From: Cladochytrium replicatum | Lineage: Eukaryota; Chytridiomycota; Chytridiomycetes; Cladochytriales; Cladochytriaceae | DNA: 64,000 nt | Direction: 5' to 3' | Assembly (NCBI GenBank): GCA_025526935.1 | Contig: JAHLKD010000002.1 | Location: 289,001 to 353,000, forward strand | In this document: positions 11,283-21,843 of the stretch, one piece after another | Position numbering within the stretch: the first letter of the stretch is position 1 | How the letters are laid out: every line of letters starts with the position of its first letter | Notes under the pieces: model-generated | Told to the model about the DNA's origin: nothing | What the model saw: only the letters and a program-made list of their open reading frames with translations | The model's database searches: none | Made by a program: the position numbers and the translations under genes

Positions 11283-11548
11283 CTGGATAAAAAAAACTGT
11301 TAGAAAGTTAGGAGCTGAGGTATGACTAGCGAAACGGGTTGCTCATCGATAACACATTGAGAGCTCAAGATAAGCAACAAACACCAAACACCCCAATCCG
11401 CATCCGCTCGCCCAGTTCCACCCACCCGTTCGTTCGTGCGTTCGTTCGTCAGTCGGTTCGGTTTGCAGAGACTGTCACGTGGGCTGGCTGAGATAATCGG
11501 AATGTGGGAAATGGCTGTGGAGAACGGGACAAAGCAAATTTGTTGGGC

Positions 11549-11916
11549 CTACAGAGGCAGAATCGCATCGAATGATGTTTTTGTTACGTCTATTCGTCGA
11601 TGTACTAGCGCAAAGATTCGTCTGCCACTCAAATCACTCACAGATCCCAACCATTGATGCTTTCTCGCTGCTTATTAAACAGGGGAGATTCCTTCCCCGT
11701 CATCGACCTTCGCAGCAACGTGTCCACAGTAAAGAGTGCTCCATCTGATCCTTGCGCAGTGTCGTAACACTTTAGGAAAATGATCTCATCGGTTTGTTGA
11801 TGTAGAATGTAATCCCACCGCTGGATAGAGAATAGTGAAGGTGGGTGCAGTGGAGTGCTTTTCTTCCATCGAACCGGCTTTGCAAAGTCCCCAATTTTGA
11901 TGGTCCGTCCAGCAAC
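11549..11916 (-). pseudogene. possible CmcJ/NvfI-like oxidoreductase relic without a start codon
   Basis: A 122-codon stop-to-stop frame with no usable early ATG. Its middle reads RWDYILHQQTDEIIFLKCYD, which resembles the conserved W-x-Y ... pDEvllfKcyDs segment of the CmcJ/NvfI family of fungal secondary-metabolite enzymes. Before it lie IKIGDFAKPVRWKK and HPPSLFSIQ; after it comes a C-terminal GRRIFALVHRR. Upstream (11920-12100) short pieces in other frames may be further exons, but stops interrupt them and no complete splice path works. The His-Thr segment expected after KcyDs is not kept (TVDTLLRR). I regard it as a decayed or partial gene. The family match is from memory and tentative. 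Confidence 0.3.
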
Positions 11917-12216
11917 TCACATTATGATAACAGTGCAGGTCCATAACCCGAAGGAGTACTATCGAGACCGAGCTGCATTATGGGAGTACCGAATCATGCT
12001 TGCGCGGAGCAAAGGCTTAATTCTTGGACGGGAACGCTTCGGCCAGTCAGTCTTCCTGAAGTGGTCCTCTTCCCGATTCCTGCCCGAGATCTTCTGCCAT
12101 TTGTAATTAAATCAATATATTTCAACCCACCACGACCACGCTTCCGTGGCTTGGTCCTTCCCACTGCCACCTCATCGCAACACACAAACAGAACGAACTT
12201 AATCTGCGTCTACAAA

Positions 12217-13765
12217 ATGAAGTTCAGATCAAAGCACCTCTTTTTACTTCTGGTCCTCGTACTCTCGATCGCCGCATTCGCAAGAGCCGCTTCCAATGGT
12301 TTGTGCTTTTCTTGGCTTCGTCCAACATACATTTCTAAAACACAATTGTTCTAGACGATGGCGACTTCGTAGCCGGCGCAATTCAGGAAGAAGACGACGA
12401 CGTTACCGAGCCTGAAACTGAACCCTCCACACCCACCGCCGAAGCTAAGCGCTCCTTCTTCAGTGGACCCCCTGCGAAAGTTGTTCCCCGCCTTGCTACT
12501 CGTCCGGCCCGTGTTACGGATTTCCTGTCTGAGATTGGTCTCGCTCTCGCCCTTGTGGTGTACGTGATGTACTACTACATCAATTCCGAAGCGAACATCC
12601 CGCTGGTCAAGGCTTGGTACGACACCACGGGTCAGATTTGGAGCAGCAATTTTGCTGCTATGGGAAACCCTGATGCCAAAGTGATTAAAGACTCTCCGCG
12701 CGACTATGTTTTCTACGCAACCGGGAGGATATATGTCAAGTACCTCTACGGATACCTTAGGGTAATCATTGATCTCACAATTTAAAATGTGGTTAACACC
12801 ATGATTCTGGTTAAGTTTAAGCCTCGTCATGATTTGCTTCAGACGATCATTGAGTACGTTTGGCCGCTTGAGCACGATGAACTGGTAGGATAGGATGCCA
12901 CGGAATTCTTTTGTCCCCAAACAATTGACTTGTTCTCGCTCAGGTTTACAAAATTGCCCTCAATGACAATGAATCTGACGATTTTGTTTTTGCCATCGTT
13001 CGCAAAGACAAATACAAGGAGATCTCCAAAGACCGATGGGACCTCGAGACGTTCGGCAAACCTCGCACTGACCTTCCGAACTTCCCTCACCAGTACTACA
13101 CCCTCGTCACCGATGCCCCCGAGTTTGCAACCCAAGTGGTTTCGGAACCTCGCATCATCAAGGCTCTCTGGGCTGCCGTTGGTTTGAACGAAAAGGGACA
13201 AGGAACACCTCTGAAGGAACCCTGCCTCGAAAGCATTGAGCTGACTGATATGCCCGCTGAGAAACCCACCAGGTAAGCTTACAATAAGCAATCGATTCAA
13301 TGCTGTATTTAAATCAATACCTGTCAGTATTGAGGAAATTGAGAAAGCAGTTAAGACATTGACAATCAAATTCCGTCTCCCCAAGCTTGTTCCTTTGGAG
13401 GAATCGGAAGCGGAACGTCTTAAGACTTTGACTCAGCTTGTGATCGACATCATCGACTCAGTCGGACAGTTCGGAAAGCTTCCCCTGGAGGTAACCTGCT
13501 TTTTTCAAAATTCCTAGCATAAGCTAACTATTTAAACAAGGCCTCGCAACGTCTCAAGAAGATGCGTATGGTTGCTAGCGACAAACTCCGCAAGGAAGAC
13601 GACCAGAAGCGCAAGGACGCTCTTTACAAAGAGAAGCTGGAGGAGAAGAATAAGCGTGACGAAGCTCTTGCAAAGCTGACTCCCGAGGAGAGAAGGAGAC
13701 AGGAAGATAAGGAGAAGAAGAAGGAGGCGAAGAAGAATCTTAAGCGAGGGAAGATTGTGATGTGA
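12217..13765 (+). CDS. CCDC47: CCDC47-like ER membrane protein (PAT complex)
   Basis: Six exons (12217-12298, 12355-12761, 12843-12884, 12944-13272, 13328-13490, 13541-13765) give 415 residues with every junction in frame. An N-terminal signal sequence (LFLLLVLVLSIAAFARA) precedes an acidic stretch (QEEDDDVTEPETE). One membrane segment, IGLALALVVYVMYYYI, is followed by the conserved DYVFYATGRIYVKYLYGYLR and a cytosolic domain. The C-terminus is a long, highly charged helix (KRKDALYKEKLEEKNKRDEA). This is the design of CCDC47, a subunit with Asterix of the PAT complex that guides multipass proteins beside the Sec61 translocon and binds ribosomes. Length fits fungal homologues; the human protein is 483 residues. 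Confidence 0.9.
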
Positions 13766-14103
13766 TAGCATCTTAGTGTTGTGCTCCCGGCGCAATGACT
13801 TTATTTTGGGTTTCTATTCAATGTTCAATAGACATTATCCCTTTGCTTTCGATTGTCCAGGCCCAGATATGAGGATCATCACATTTTCAATTGGGATATT
13901 CGGTTGAAATTTGTTTCAACAGCACCAGCTCACATGCCCCCACATTACTGGAAAGGCGCTGCCAGTGCTCTGACCTGATCGTGGAGCAAGCTCTCTCCGA
14001 CGGATCCGTAGAAGAGGTGTTCTTCCACAGTTTTCATATGCAGTTGCGGGCCAAGTTATGTGCCAAACAGGTATATTGAAAGCAAGCGTATTCTCAGATA
14101 ATT

Positions 14104-14420
14104 TCAAAAAACCGCATCATTAACACCACCTTCCTGAACCCATTTCTGTTCCGCCAAAAGTGCCTCTGCTTCATGAGCAGCCTCGGCTGCAGCCGCTTCT
14201 GCCTCGGCCGCCTCTCGAGCATTCAGGGCTGCGACCCGCATTGCCTCCGCAATTGACTGTGCCGCTATGCATGCGCGACAATGAAGCGGCCGGGGAGGTG
14301 GGATGTTTCTGGCAATGATGATCCAACGATGTTTCATTGTGAAGGTAGCGCTGGTGAGGGTAATACGAAGTGTCTGACATTGCGGAAATGCTTCGGTATC
14401 CCGGCGATGCTACAGCACGA
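14104..14420 (-). other. coding trace: Ala/Glu-rich C-terminus of an unknown or decayed gene
   Basis: The frame stays open from about 14420 to a TAG-free end at 14104. It reads EAFPQCQTLRITLTSATF, then PPPRPLHCRACIAAQSIAEA and a long Ala/Glu helix ending in LLAEQKWVQEGG. Two other frames across 14171-14466 are also open, so the real frame is uncertain. It lies just downstream of the Mdm34-like relic on the same strand and may be its old C-terminus, or a separate gene. No family recognised. Confidence 0.3.
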
Positions 14421-14609
14421 GCAGACTTTGGCATCATATGTACTCTTTAATCCAGATTCAACCTGAGCCGACGAGAATGACTGGTTAACTTATCGGTAGA
14501 GCAGGTAGCCGCTTTGCGTATCGACTTCCGATGAGTAACTGTCCACCGCCTCGTTTCCACGCCATTTGAGGTGATGTGCTCTGAGTCGCCGTCCCGTCGT
14601 CATCAAAAT

Positions 14610-15140
14610 CATTTTATCGTTTCACATAATTTGACGTTGCGCTAGTCTTTGATAGGGAGGGAATATGTTCTCTTTTCACTCCCAACTGAAGCAGAGACAA
14701 AATTGTGTATGAACTGAGGGAGGTCATCCTGGAACAGCTTTCGTAACTGGCTCTCAATCTGCTTTTCAAGGAATCGACGGATGTTGGGCGTGTTGTCGAA
14801 TGTGAGTTAACGTCAACTTTCTCAAGCGAGTCGTTTTTAAATACGAGCGTTACACCGCGTTGTTTATTGACGACCAGCGACACGATCCCTCTGAGTTCGA
14901 CCTGTGGAGAAGGGGAGGTAATTTGTGCAGAATTCCACAGAATTCGGGCATGGCGCGAAAAACTGCCTTTGTTACAATATTCAAATCTAGTCTGATCAAT
15001 AATCTTTGCCGGCTTTTCTCATTGTTCAGGGCGGCTGTCAGCTGCTCCTTTGCTAGCTCGATAAACTCATCGGTCAGTTGATTTTGAACGACATGCCCGA
15101 ATTGGCTGGCTATGAATTCAGCGTTTTTGGTTTCGTCTGG
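14610..15140 (-). pseudogene. mdm34: Mdm34-like ERMES subunit (SMP domain), broken
   Basis: Three frames carry pieces of one SMP (synaptotagmin-like, mitochondrial, lipid-binding) domain. From the 5' side: EFIELAKEQLTAALNN (about 15020-15075), EKPAKIIDQ in the next frame, then VELRGIVSLVVNK and [18 protein letters not shown] (about 14810-14895). In a third frame [12 protein letters not shown] and [19 protein letters not shown] follow, ending at TAG near 14643. These match the N-terminal, middle and C-terminal parts of Mdm34, the outer-membrane subunit of the ERMES tether that moves lipid between ER and mitochondria. Two one-base frameshifts (near 15025 and 14808) and a missing middle of roughly 60 residues break it. 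A single repair would not restore the domain, so I call it a pseudogene. Confidence 0.72.
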
Positions 15141-15265
15141 CTAACACGAACTTAGCACCAGCAGTGCTGGTGTGAACGGTGAACGGGTCCATCAACGTTT
15201 CAACAATACATATGATGAACATCAATTAAAAAGAACTTGGAGTGATTCAAAGATTACTGTAAATT

Positions 15266-17722
15266 TTAGAATGCAACCTCTGGATCGATGTTGTTACTCT
15301 CCCTTTTCTTCTTTTCCCTGTGCGTGCTTTTGTGCCTATGCTGAACAGTATCTGATATGTCGACGTTTCCTTTCGTACAACACTCAATTGACTCAATCCA
15401 TGCATCTGCGAGAATATCATCGACAGTAGGACGAGTGTCTGGATTTGGCTCGAGGCATCGATACAGCACATTCCTGGTCACAGGAAGTATTCGATCAAAC
15501 GGTGGGAAGCCGTTCGCTGTTCCGAGTCCCGGCGGACGCCGCTTTGCAACGTAAATTTGGTATTGTGTATCTGTTTCGCGTGAGGAGCCCCAAGGAACGT
15601 TCATGTAGAGCATCGCGTAAAGGATGATGCCTGCAAAATGGTAACGGTATGAACAAACTATAGGAGCAGGATTGGATCTTCGCAGCCATACCACAAGCCC
15701 ATACATCAGCTTTTGTAGGATCGTAGTTATTATGCTCGACCCATTCTTCTGGTGGAATGTATGGCTGCGAACCACACACTCCTTTGCTCTGACGTGCTTC
15801 AGTTTCCCATGGGGACTTATACACATCTGCAACACCTGTATATCGAACTAGAATCAGTGCTCACACACAGTAAGGCGGGCAAACAAACCGAAGTCGGTTA
15901 TCTTTAGCACGGCGAAGCTAGCGTCGAGCAGAATGTTCTCGGGCTTCAGATCACGATGAGCAACTCCCATGGAGTGGATGTAGCTCAACCCATTCAGAAG
16001 TTGCTTGAAATAGCAATGGATTTCTTCATGATCCGTCAAAAATCCTTTACTTATTTTCGATAGAAGATCTCCTCCTGACGCATATTCCATGACCATATGC
16101 CATTTACCTTGCTTGTGGGAAGATCAGCATTTAGGATGTGTAGCGTTAAGGCAAGGCAGGCAAGCTTACGTGGTCTTCGAGGAGATCTAATGTCTCGACT
16201 ATGTTTGGGTGATGTAAACTCGAGCTTAATAAAAGGTCCGTCAGTAGTCTATGAAAAGTGAGCGAATTGAGTATACCTGATACAATACTCTGCAATTACT
16301 CTTTTCGTGTAGTCTCTATGTGACTCCTCCTTTCTTTTCTTCTTAAACGCCTTGACCGCGGTAATTTTATCCTCATTGCTTTCTGCGTCAACTTTGTGCG
16401 CCTATTTGGAGTAGGATAAACTGAACAGCGCAAGTAAAAGGAGATCTAAGGCATACCAGCTTCACAATGGCGTTTGCACCTTTCCCAAGAACGGTTTCAA
16501 TCCTTCCATATTTATCCGCAAACGTCGCCTCGCTTGGTGAATGTGATACTGTTCCGGGCGTTGGTGAAAGCGATTCATCGCAAACACCATCAGAATCGGT
16601 GCCCTTGACGGGTATCTGCACTGACATTCGCTGTCCAACGGAGTTTGATCGTCTGTGTCTAGGTGCGATCAAATCCTTGAACATCTGTCCAGAAATTGAG
16701 CGTCTCGAAGGAGTTGACGTTGAATCCACGCTGTCCCGATGACCACACTCTAGCTCTCCGAGCTTGTCCTCCGAATCCGACTCCAGATCTTTGTGGTCAA
16801 GTTCCAGTTGTGTCAGTCTCTTCTTTAATGATGAGAACAGAGTTGCTTTTGCAAGAGGGGTATGCGACCTTCCGTCAGGTCCCTCACTGTACCGTGGAGA
16901 GTCATTGCCACGTAGGGATCTATGGTACGAGGAGTCAAGATTGTCCGGTGGAAGGGAATCAAAAGATTCTTCTCTGGGAGCCCCCATGGAAAACTTTGGA
17001 CGTGGGTATTGGGTTGCTTCGTCATGATGAGGGTGTTGCGGATGGAACAGTCGGATGATGAAAGAATCGGTTCGCTTTGGGTAGAATACTAGTCCCTCTC
17101 TGGTTGCTACAGCCTCCGAGCTGATCGTGTTTTCAGGAGTTTGTTCTGAATGGCAGCTGGAGTGAAGTTGGCTGTCCACTGATTCACCAAGATCATCCCC
17201 ATCCGTTTGCGTCCTTGATTTGACCAGAGCACTTCCGGATCTTCTATGGTCCTTCCCGAGTTTTTTTGAGTCGCTGTCTTCTCTATGAAGTATTCTGTGG
17301 AACAGCGAATGTTTGTGGGTGGCCGGATTGCTTCCCACTGAGTCAACGCTTTTCAGAGTATATTCTGTAGAACCTGACAGGCTGGCCGACTTTGAACAAT
17401 CAGGGACTGCGACAGAGTTGCTCCTTCTCATGCCTGCTTTCTCTGAAGTTATTGCATCGCAAGAAACATTGCGAGGAGTAAAATTTGAGGACGGAGACGG
17501 TCCATAGCAGATGCCGCTCTGTGACCGCTGTCGTATCTCATGTTTGGTTCGTGGGAGAGATCCAAACGACGATGTTTCAATTATGGGGTCGAGATGGTTG
17601 TGAGAGCCTCCTCGAGAATGGTGGTGAACTCGTCTCTCGAGTTGCTGATCATCGACTGCACCAAACTTTTGAGGTTCGCATGTCACTGAAACCTTTGGAG
17701 GCTTCATAATTGTGCCAAACAA
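15266..17722 (-). CDS. serine/threonine protein kinase (Sat4/Hal5/Npr1-like)
   Basis: Six exons (17722-16457, 16401-16277, 16224-16170, 16111-15889, 15835-15692, 15630-15266) give 725 residues in frame; the introns are 52-61 bp. Residues 1-410 are a Ser-rich, probably disordered regulatory region with many possible phosphosites. The kinase domain follows: [10 protein letters not shown] (nucleotide loop), AVKAFKKKR with the catalytic Lys, [37 protein letters not shown] (catalytic loop), ITDFG, then [12 protein letters not shown] and DVWACG. The long Ser-rich N-terminus plus a C-terminal kinase is typical of the fungal NPR/HAL family, which controls nutrient permeases and ion homeostasis. All catalytic residues are present. 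An ATG at 17707 is an equally good start. Confidence 0.88.
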
Positions 17723-17989
17723 TTGTTAGTGAATAACCTTATGCAATGATTGGCTGGATTTCGAGACAAAAAACGTTCGGACTACAACGGAGCTCAAATA
17801 TGTTTGAATAATGGTAACAGGGTCAAAATGTAGCCACGTACACTTTAAATCTGTGGACACTCAAAAATGGCTAGGAAAACCAAAAGACATTACGAATGCT
17901 ACAGCGAATGTTATGACTTTTATAACAGAGGGATCCAGAGTCTCAACATCTGAATCCACGCTCGCTCCGTCTACGTTAGGGTATTCGTG
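17723..17989. promoter_or_regulatory. upstream region of the kinase gene
   Basis: AT-rich 270 bp upstream of the kinase start. It presumably carries the promoter. I see no specific factor site. Confidence 0.25.
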
Positions 17990-19393
17990 CCACATTTAAC
18001 CTGGAAACGTCATCCGAAAGTACCAATTGACCCCACTCTTGATTTGCTGAGCAGCAGGTCATTGTCATGGCGAAGTATTGAAGGTCAGAGCCACCTTGTG
18101 TCCACTTTTCTGTGGCCGCCAAGAACTCGGACATTTGTACCTTGTCCATTGAGTTCTGAAATCAACGGCTGCATAGCCAACAGCGCTGCTTCGAGACTCC
18201 TATGAAAATGAGTCCTTTCCCACTTGGAGAAGCTGTATTGCTGTAACCAGTGTAGCATTATGATAATTCAACCTGCACATAAGACGGGAGCTGTAGCTAT
18301 GGCAGTGAGAGATACTTTCCGTAGTTTTTGGTTAAACGATTCCCACATTCCTCGCCATCTAGCACACCGTTCGTGAACTCAGATAAGTATGCTCGGGCGA
18401 ATCGCGAAACCTCCTCATTTTTGACGCTATCCCTCTATGGTCACAGTGCGAATGGAGGGTGCTAATTTCTGAAATTCTGATCTAGCGACGAGCGCTCTGG
18501 TGTCACCGTTGAAAGCACAATTCAGTGACGTGGTCATTGGCCCAGTAGTGATGCCCAATCTTGCAAACTTTACCGCAGATCGAACGGTTCAGGTTTTCGT
18601 CAATCGATTTGTACGCAGTGGTGAAATCTTCGAGGGCTGGGCTGCACATCATTGATCTTGACAAGACGCTTCCGTTGCTTCCAATTCCTCGAGCAGCTTG
18701 TGCTCATCGATAGTACTGAGGTGGGGACTCCGCAAATTCCGCATTGAGTGTCACAGATATTACCTAGTTGAAGCCATATTACGTGCAACGTAGCAGTGTC
18801 CGAATGCAGGCGTTGTGTCGCCGACGTATTGCAACATGGTTCTGTAACTGGAAAGTTTTCGGCCATACTAGTTCTCGATCCTGTCAGTTTGACGCTTGTT
18901 CGAAGGTAAATATTGCTCGATGGACGCTTTAGATTGATCCTACAAAAGGATTATGTTCGGATCACAACAACAATGAAATCAGCAACACAAATCGTTTTGT
19001 ACCAATATCGCACATTATTGCAAGCCAAGGTCACTTTAGCCTGCACTCTCCGATCTCTAATGCTCTTGTTCTATTGGGGATCTTCAAGCACAATGGAGCT
19101 GCTAGCTTCACAGCAGTCACCGTCATAATGTTTTCACGTTTTTCAAAATGGGTTCCTTTCGAGTAGAGATGCAATCGACCTCCATCGATGATAGGAGACC
19201 TTTCTGAACGCAACTTGGAAAAACGATCATCCGGCTGTGATACCTGTGATTCCATTGCGAGAATGATGCAGGCAAACGCGTGTAGCATGCTTTTGTGTGG
19301 GTTAGCACGGAAAAGACGAGAGAGAGGGGGACCCAAACCACAAGAGCGGATCGAGAATTTGAAGTTCGTACAGCTTACGCTGCGTTTGATCAA
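17990..19393 (-). pseudogene. decayed protein-coding gene of unknown family
   Basis: Several convincing but mutually out-of-frame coding stretches lie on the - strand. SYRTMLQYVGDTTPAFGHCY and NMAST join through a plausible intron to STIDEHKLLEELEATE. Next come ALEDFTTAYKSIDENLN and GHHYWANDHVTELCF in another frame, then EEVSRFARAYLSEFTNGVLD and SLEAALLAMQPLISELNGQG. An in-frame TAG near 18870 interrupts DRIEN and YGRKL. Upstream (about 19260-19390) a hydrophobic start MLHAFACIILAMES could be an old signal peptide. Codon-like composition and protein-like sequence argue for an old gene. Stops and frame changes argue that it no longer works. I do not recognise the family. Confidence 0.35.
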
Positions 19394-19826
19394 ATTATGC
19401 TTCTAATTTGATCAGCAATTGCGAGCTGCAATCAGTAAGAATTCCAACTGCGGTTTGATCCAGAGTTCGTACTATGAAGAAGATGTAACAGGGACGCGGA
19501 TTGCAGCAGCTCCGCTCAATTTTGCTAACATCACAAAATACTCTCAATTGCTCCCAATTGTCAACTCCGAGCTCGATATAAGCCCTCAGTTAAATCCCTT
19601 CGAACCTTTTGTCTTCCCATCACCAATCGCGGTGGCAGTATGTAAAAGGGATTCGTCATATGAGACCTTCCTCATCACTACGTTATGAGATCATAAGGGG
19701 TCAGTGAACCTAACGAGTAACAGACAATTCAGGCTGATTCCACTGGAGTGCTGACCAATCGAAATGACAGCGAGGAAACTAATCAAAGACTCCAGAAACG
19801 TTTGCTTCCAATTCCGATGATAACAA
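19394..19826. other. ambiguous region with one + strand ORF, probably not a gene
   Basis: An 89-codon + strand ORF (19419-19688) has fairly even composition (for example LNFANITKYSQLLPIVNSEL), but no domain, splice partner or start context. The - strand here is full of stops. I leave it as unassigned sequence. Confidence 0.25.
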
Positions 19827-20964
19827 TCACTCCAGCCACACCACACACCATTCTGTTCTTTCTGAGAGGGCACCCGCCAGGGCACGCAAAGCGATGTGGG
19901 CCCATGTCTGGCTGTCAATCGTTGGCTGATGCAGACCAGATTGTGAAAATGTGGGTTTGAGGCGGTGGAGGGACAGGCCCTGGGGTATCAGTGGAAACGG
20001 TGGTGCTGTCAAGAACGGAGTTGGCTCGGCTGCAGCGGATGGCGATGCGTGTTGTCAAGAGTAAGTTACGGGTGGCTTTCTTTCCCAGCGCGGCAGTTAC
20101 GCATCAAATACAGTGCTTTTAGCAGGGTGGGAGTGGAGGCAGGTGCATAATGTGTTGGGGTGGGGCAGAAGCAGACAGTGGTGGAGGAGGTGGCTGAACA
20201 GGTTGTGGAGGCGGTTCAGGGGTGGTACAGGTCACCCCGGCAATGCAGTGGCATATGATGGAGGAGGAGAACTGGTTTCTGAAGGGCGGGAATTGCAGGT
20301 TGAAATGGTGATGGAGTGGAGGGGGAAGTTCTGTGGTGTGGTGTGTGGGGACTGGTGAGAGGTCTATGTGGGTCTGGTGCAGGGTATGCAGAAGCAAGAC
20401 AGGCAGTGGATGTTGGATTTGAGGCACTATGGGCCGACGGATACGGGGTACATGGACGGGGTGGAAATGGGGACCCAGAAGAACAGGTTTCTGCAGTCTA
20501 TAAACACTTTTGTGGAGTGTGGGGGGACTGCTGGGAACCGGGGACGTGGAGCATTGGGATGGGTGACAGGTGAGCAGGTGGCAGGAAGACGGAGCAAATG
20601 TGGTCGAGCTGGGTGCAACAGGTAGTACAGAGCTTTGGCTGGCGACGTGGGGGTATACAGGGAGGAGTGGAAGCTGTTGGTACATGTCCATATTATGACT
20701 TGGAGGATCTTGAGGGGCGGTATCAGTCAGGGGAGGGAAGCGAGGCTGGTGCAGAGACAAGTAGTGAGGCAGTGCAGGTGGGGGATTGTTAAAAACCAAG
20801 GGCTTCTCCTGGCAGCGGTAGGGCGTCTTTAGCTGTACTGTAGCTAGCACAACAGCTCCAGGTTCCGTCTCTTGGCCCAGTACCTGTTCTCCCAGGTGTG
20901 TATATGCCTAATACTCCGACAGGCTGTACACTACACCCAAGCTGGTCAGGCAACCAGGGAATGC

Positions 20965-21058
20965 TGTGGTCAAAGACATTGGTCACATCAACTCCTATAT
21001 TCAAGTGAACAGTGCGTGTGGGCATACCTGTGGTCAAAGACATTGGTCACATCAACTC
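20965..21058 (+). repeat. 30-bp direct repeat, two copies
   Basis: The same 30 bases (beginning TGTGGTCAAAGACATTGGTC) occur at 20965-20994 and 21029-21058, 64 bp apart start to start, with unrelated sequence between. The copies are identical. Confidence 0.95.
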
Positions 21059-21445
21059 AAAGGACCAAGCCACAACACATTCACCACTAAATGCCAAGAT
21101 CACTCCACACAGGACCTGCCAAACATGGATATAAATACATGAAATACAAGTCCATAAATAAGAATGAAGAGGGATTGACAAAAAAACTCTCAGGTCAAAG
21201 AGAAAAAAGACAACCCAAAGGATAACCCATATAGCAAACAGTCTGATATGCTAGTTTTTAACAGGGATCAAGTGAAGGGGTGAAGGGGAAGGCCAGCCAA
21301 AGGGGGGAGGTGGGCAGGGAGTGGGGGAGGGAGGCGAGGGAAGGAGGATTAAGGAGGCTGAAAGGGTGGCAGGTGAGGCATATGGGCATTAGGGCAAGGT
21401 GTCAGAACCAGGGGAGGGAGGAGAGCAGATGTGTATGGAGGCGCC

Positions 21446-21466
21446 GGGGGGGGGGGGGGGGGGGGG
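21446..21466 (+). repeat. homopolymer of 21 G
   Basis: Twenty-one consecutive G bases follow GCGCC. Such a run can form a G-quadruplex and is prone to slippage and to sequencing error, so the true length is uncertain. Confidence 0.95.
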
Positions 21467-21522
21467 AAGAAGAGGTGATCATTGGGACAGGCTTTGGAGT
21501 TTTTGAGGGACATACAGTTGGC

Positions 21523-21575
21523 GGCACTGAGGCAGTATAGTGGGTGGCACTGAGGCAGTATAGTGGGTGGCACTG
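21523..21575 (+). repeat. 23-bp tandem repeat, 2.3 copies
   Basis: The unit GGCACTGAGGCAGTATAGTG plus GGT occurs at 21523-21545 and 21546-21568, then GGCACTG of a third copy. The copies are identical. Confidence 0.95.
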
Positions 21576-21843
21576 CAAAGGTTTGGGGGCTGGGGGTAGA
21601 GGATCTGGGAGGGGTTGAGGTGGATGTTTTGGGCAGGCTTCATGAAAGCTACAGGGCAGAGTCAGGGTCTGAGGCGGGTCCGCGAGCAACAAGGGTGAAG
21701 ACACTGCACAGCTGGAATAGAACAGTTGCACAAGCAGAGGCTACATCTGTACCTGGACGTGTTATGTCCACGGTGCCGGGAGCAAGCGGCGACTGGCGAT
21801 CACATATACAAGTGCCAGAAGGCATGGGCAGACACAAACTGAA

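Larger units (their letters stand above)
19827..21843. repeat. G-skewed, low-complexity DNA inside the Copia remnant
   Basis: From about 20030 to 21700 the + strand is very rich in G and poor in C, with runs of GGTGG, GGGG and GAGG. On the - strand it reads as long Pro/His/Ser-rich ORFs (20119-20850 and 21402-21731) with repeated PPP and HPL. It directly follows the Copia integrase on the - strand, where such elements normally have a Pro/Ser-rich linker before reverse transcriptase, but I find no reverse transcriptase motif. It contains the 30-bp repeat, the 21-G run and the 23-bp tandem repeat listed separately. Probably decayed linker sequence expanded by slippage. Confidence 0.5.

Noticed and set aside
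11420-11465. CGTT/TTCG microsatellite near 11425-11460
   Set aside because: A short simple repeat, irregular and common; nothing suggests a function.
20119-20850. 243-codon Pro/His-rich ORF on the - strand
   Set aside because: Its composition is a by-product of G-skewed repeat DNA next to a Copia integrase; no start context or domain.
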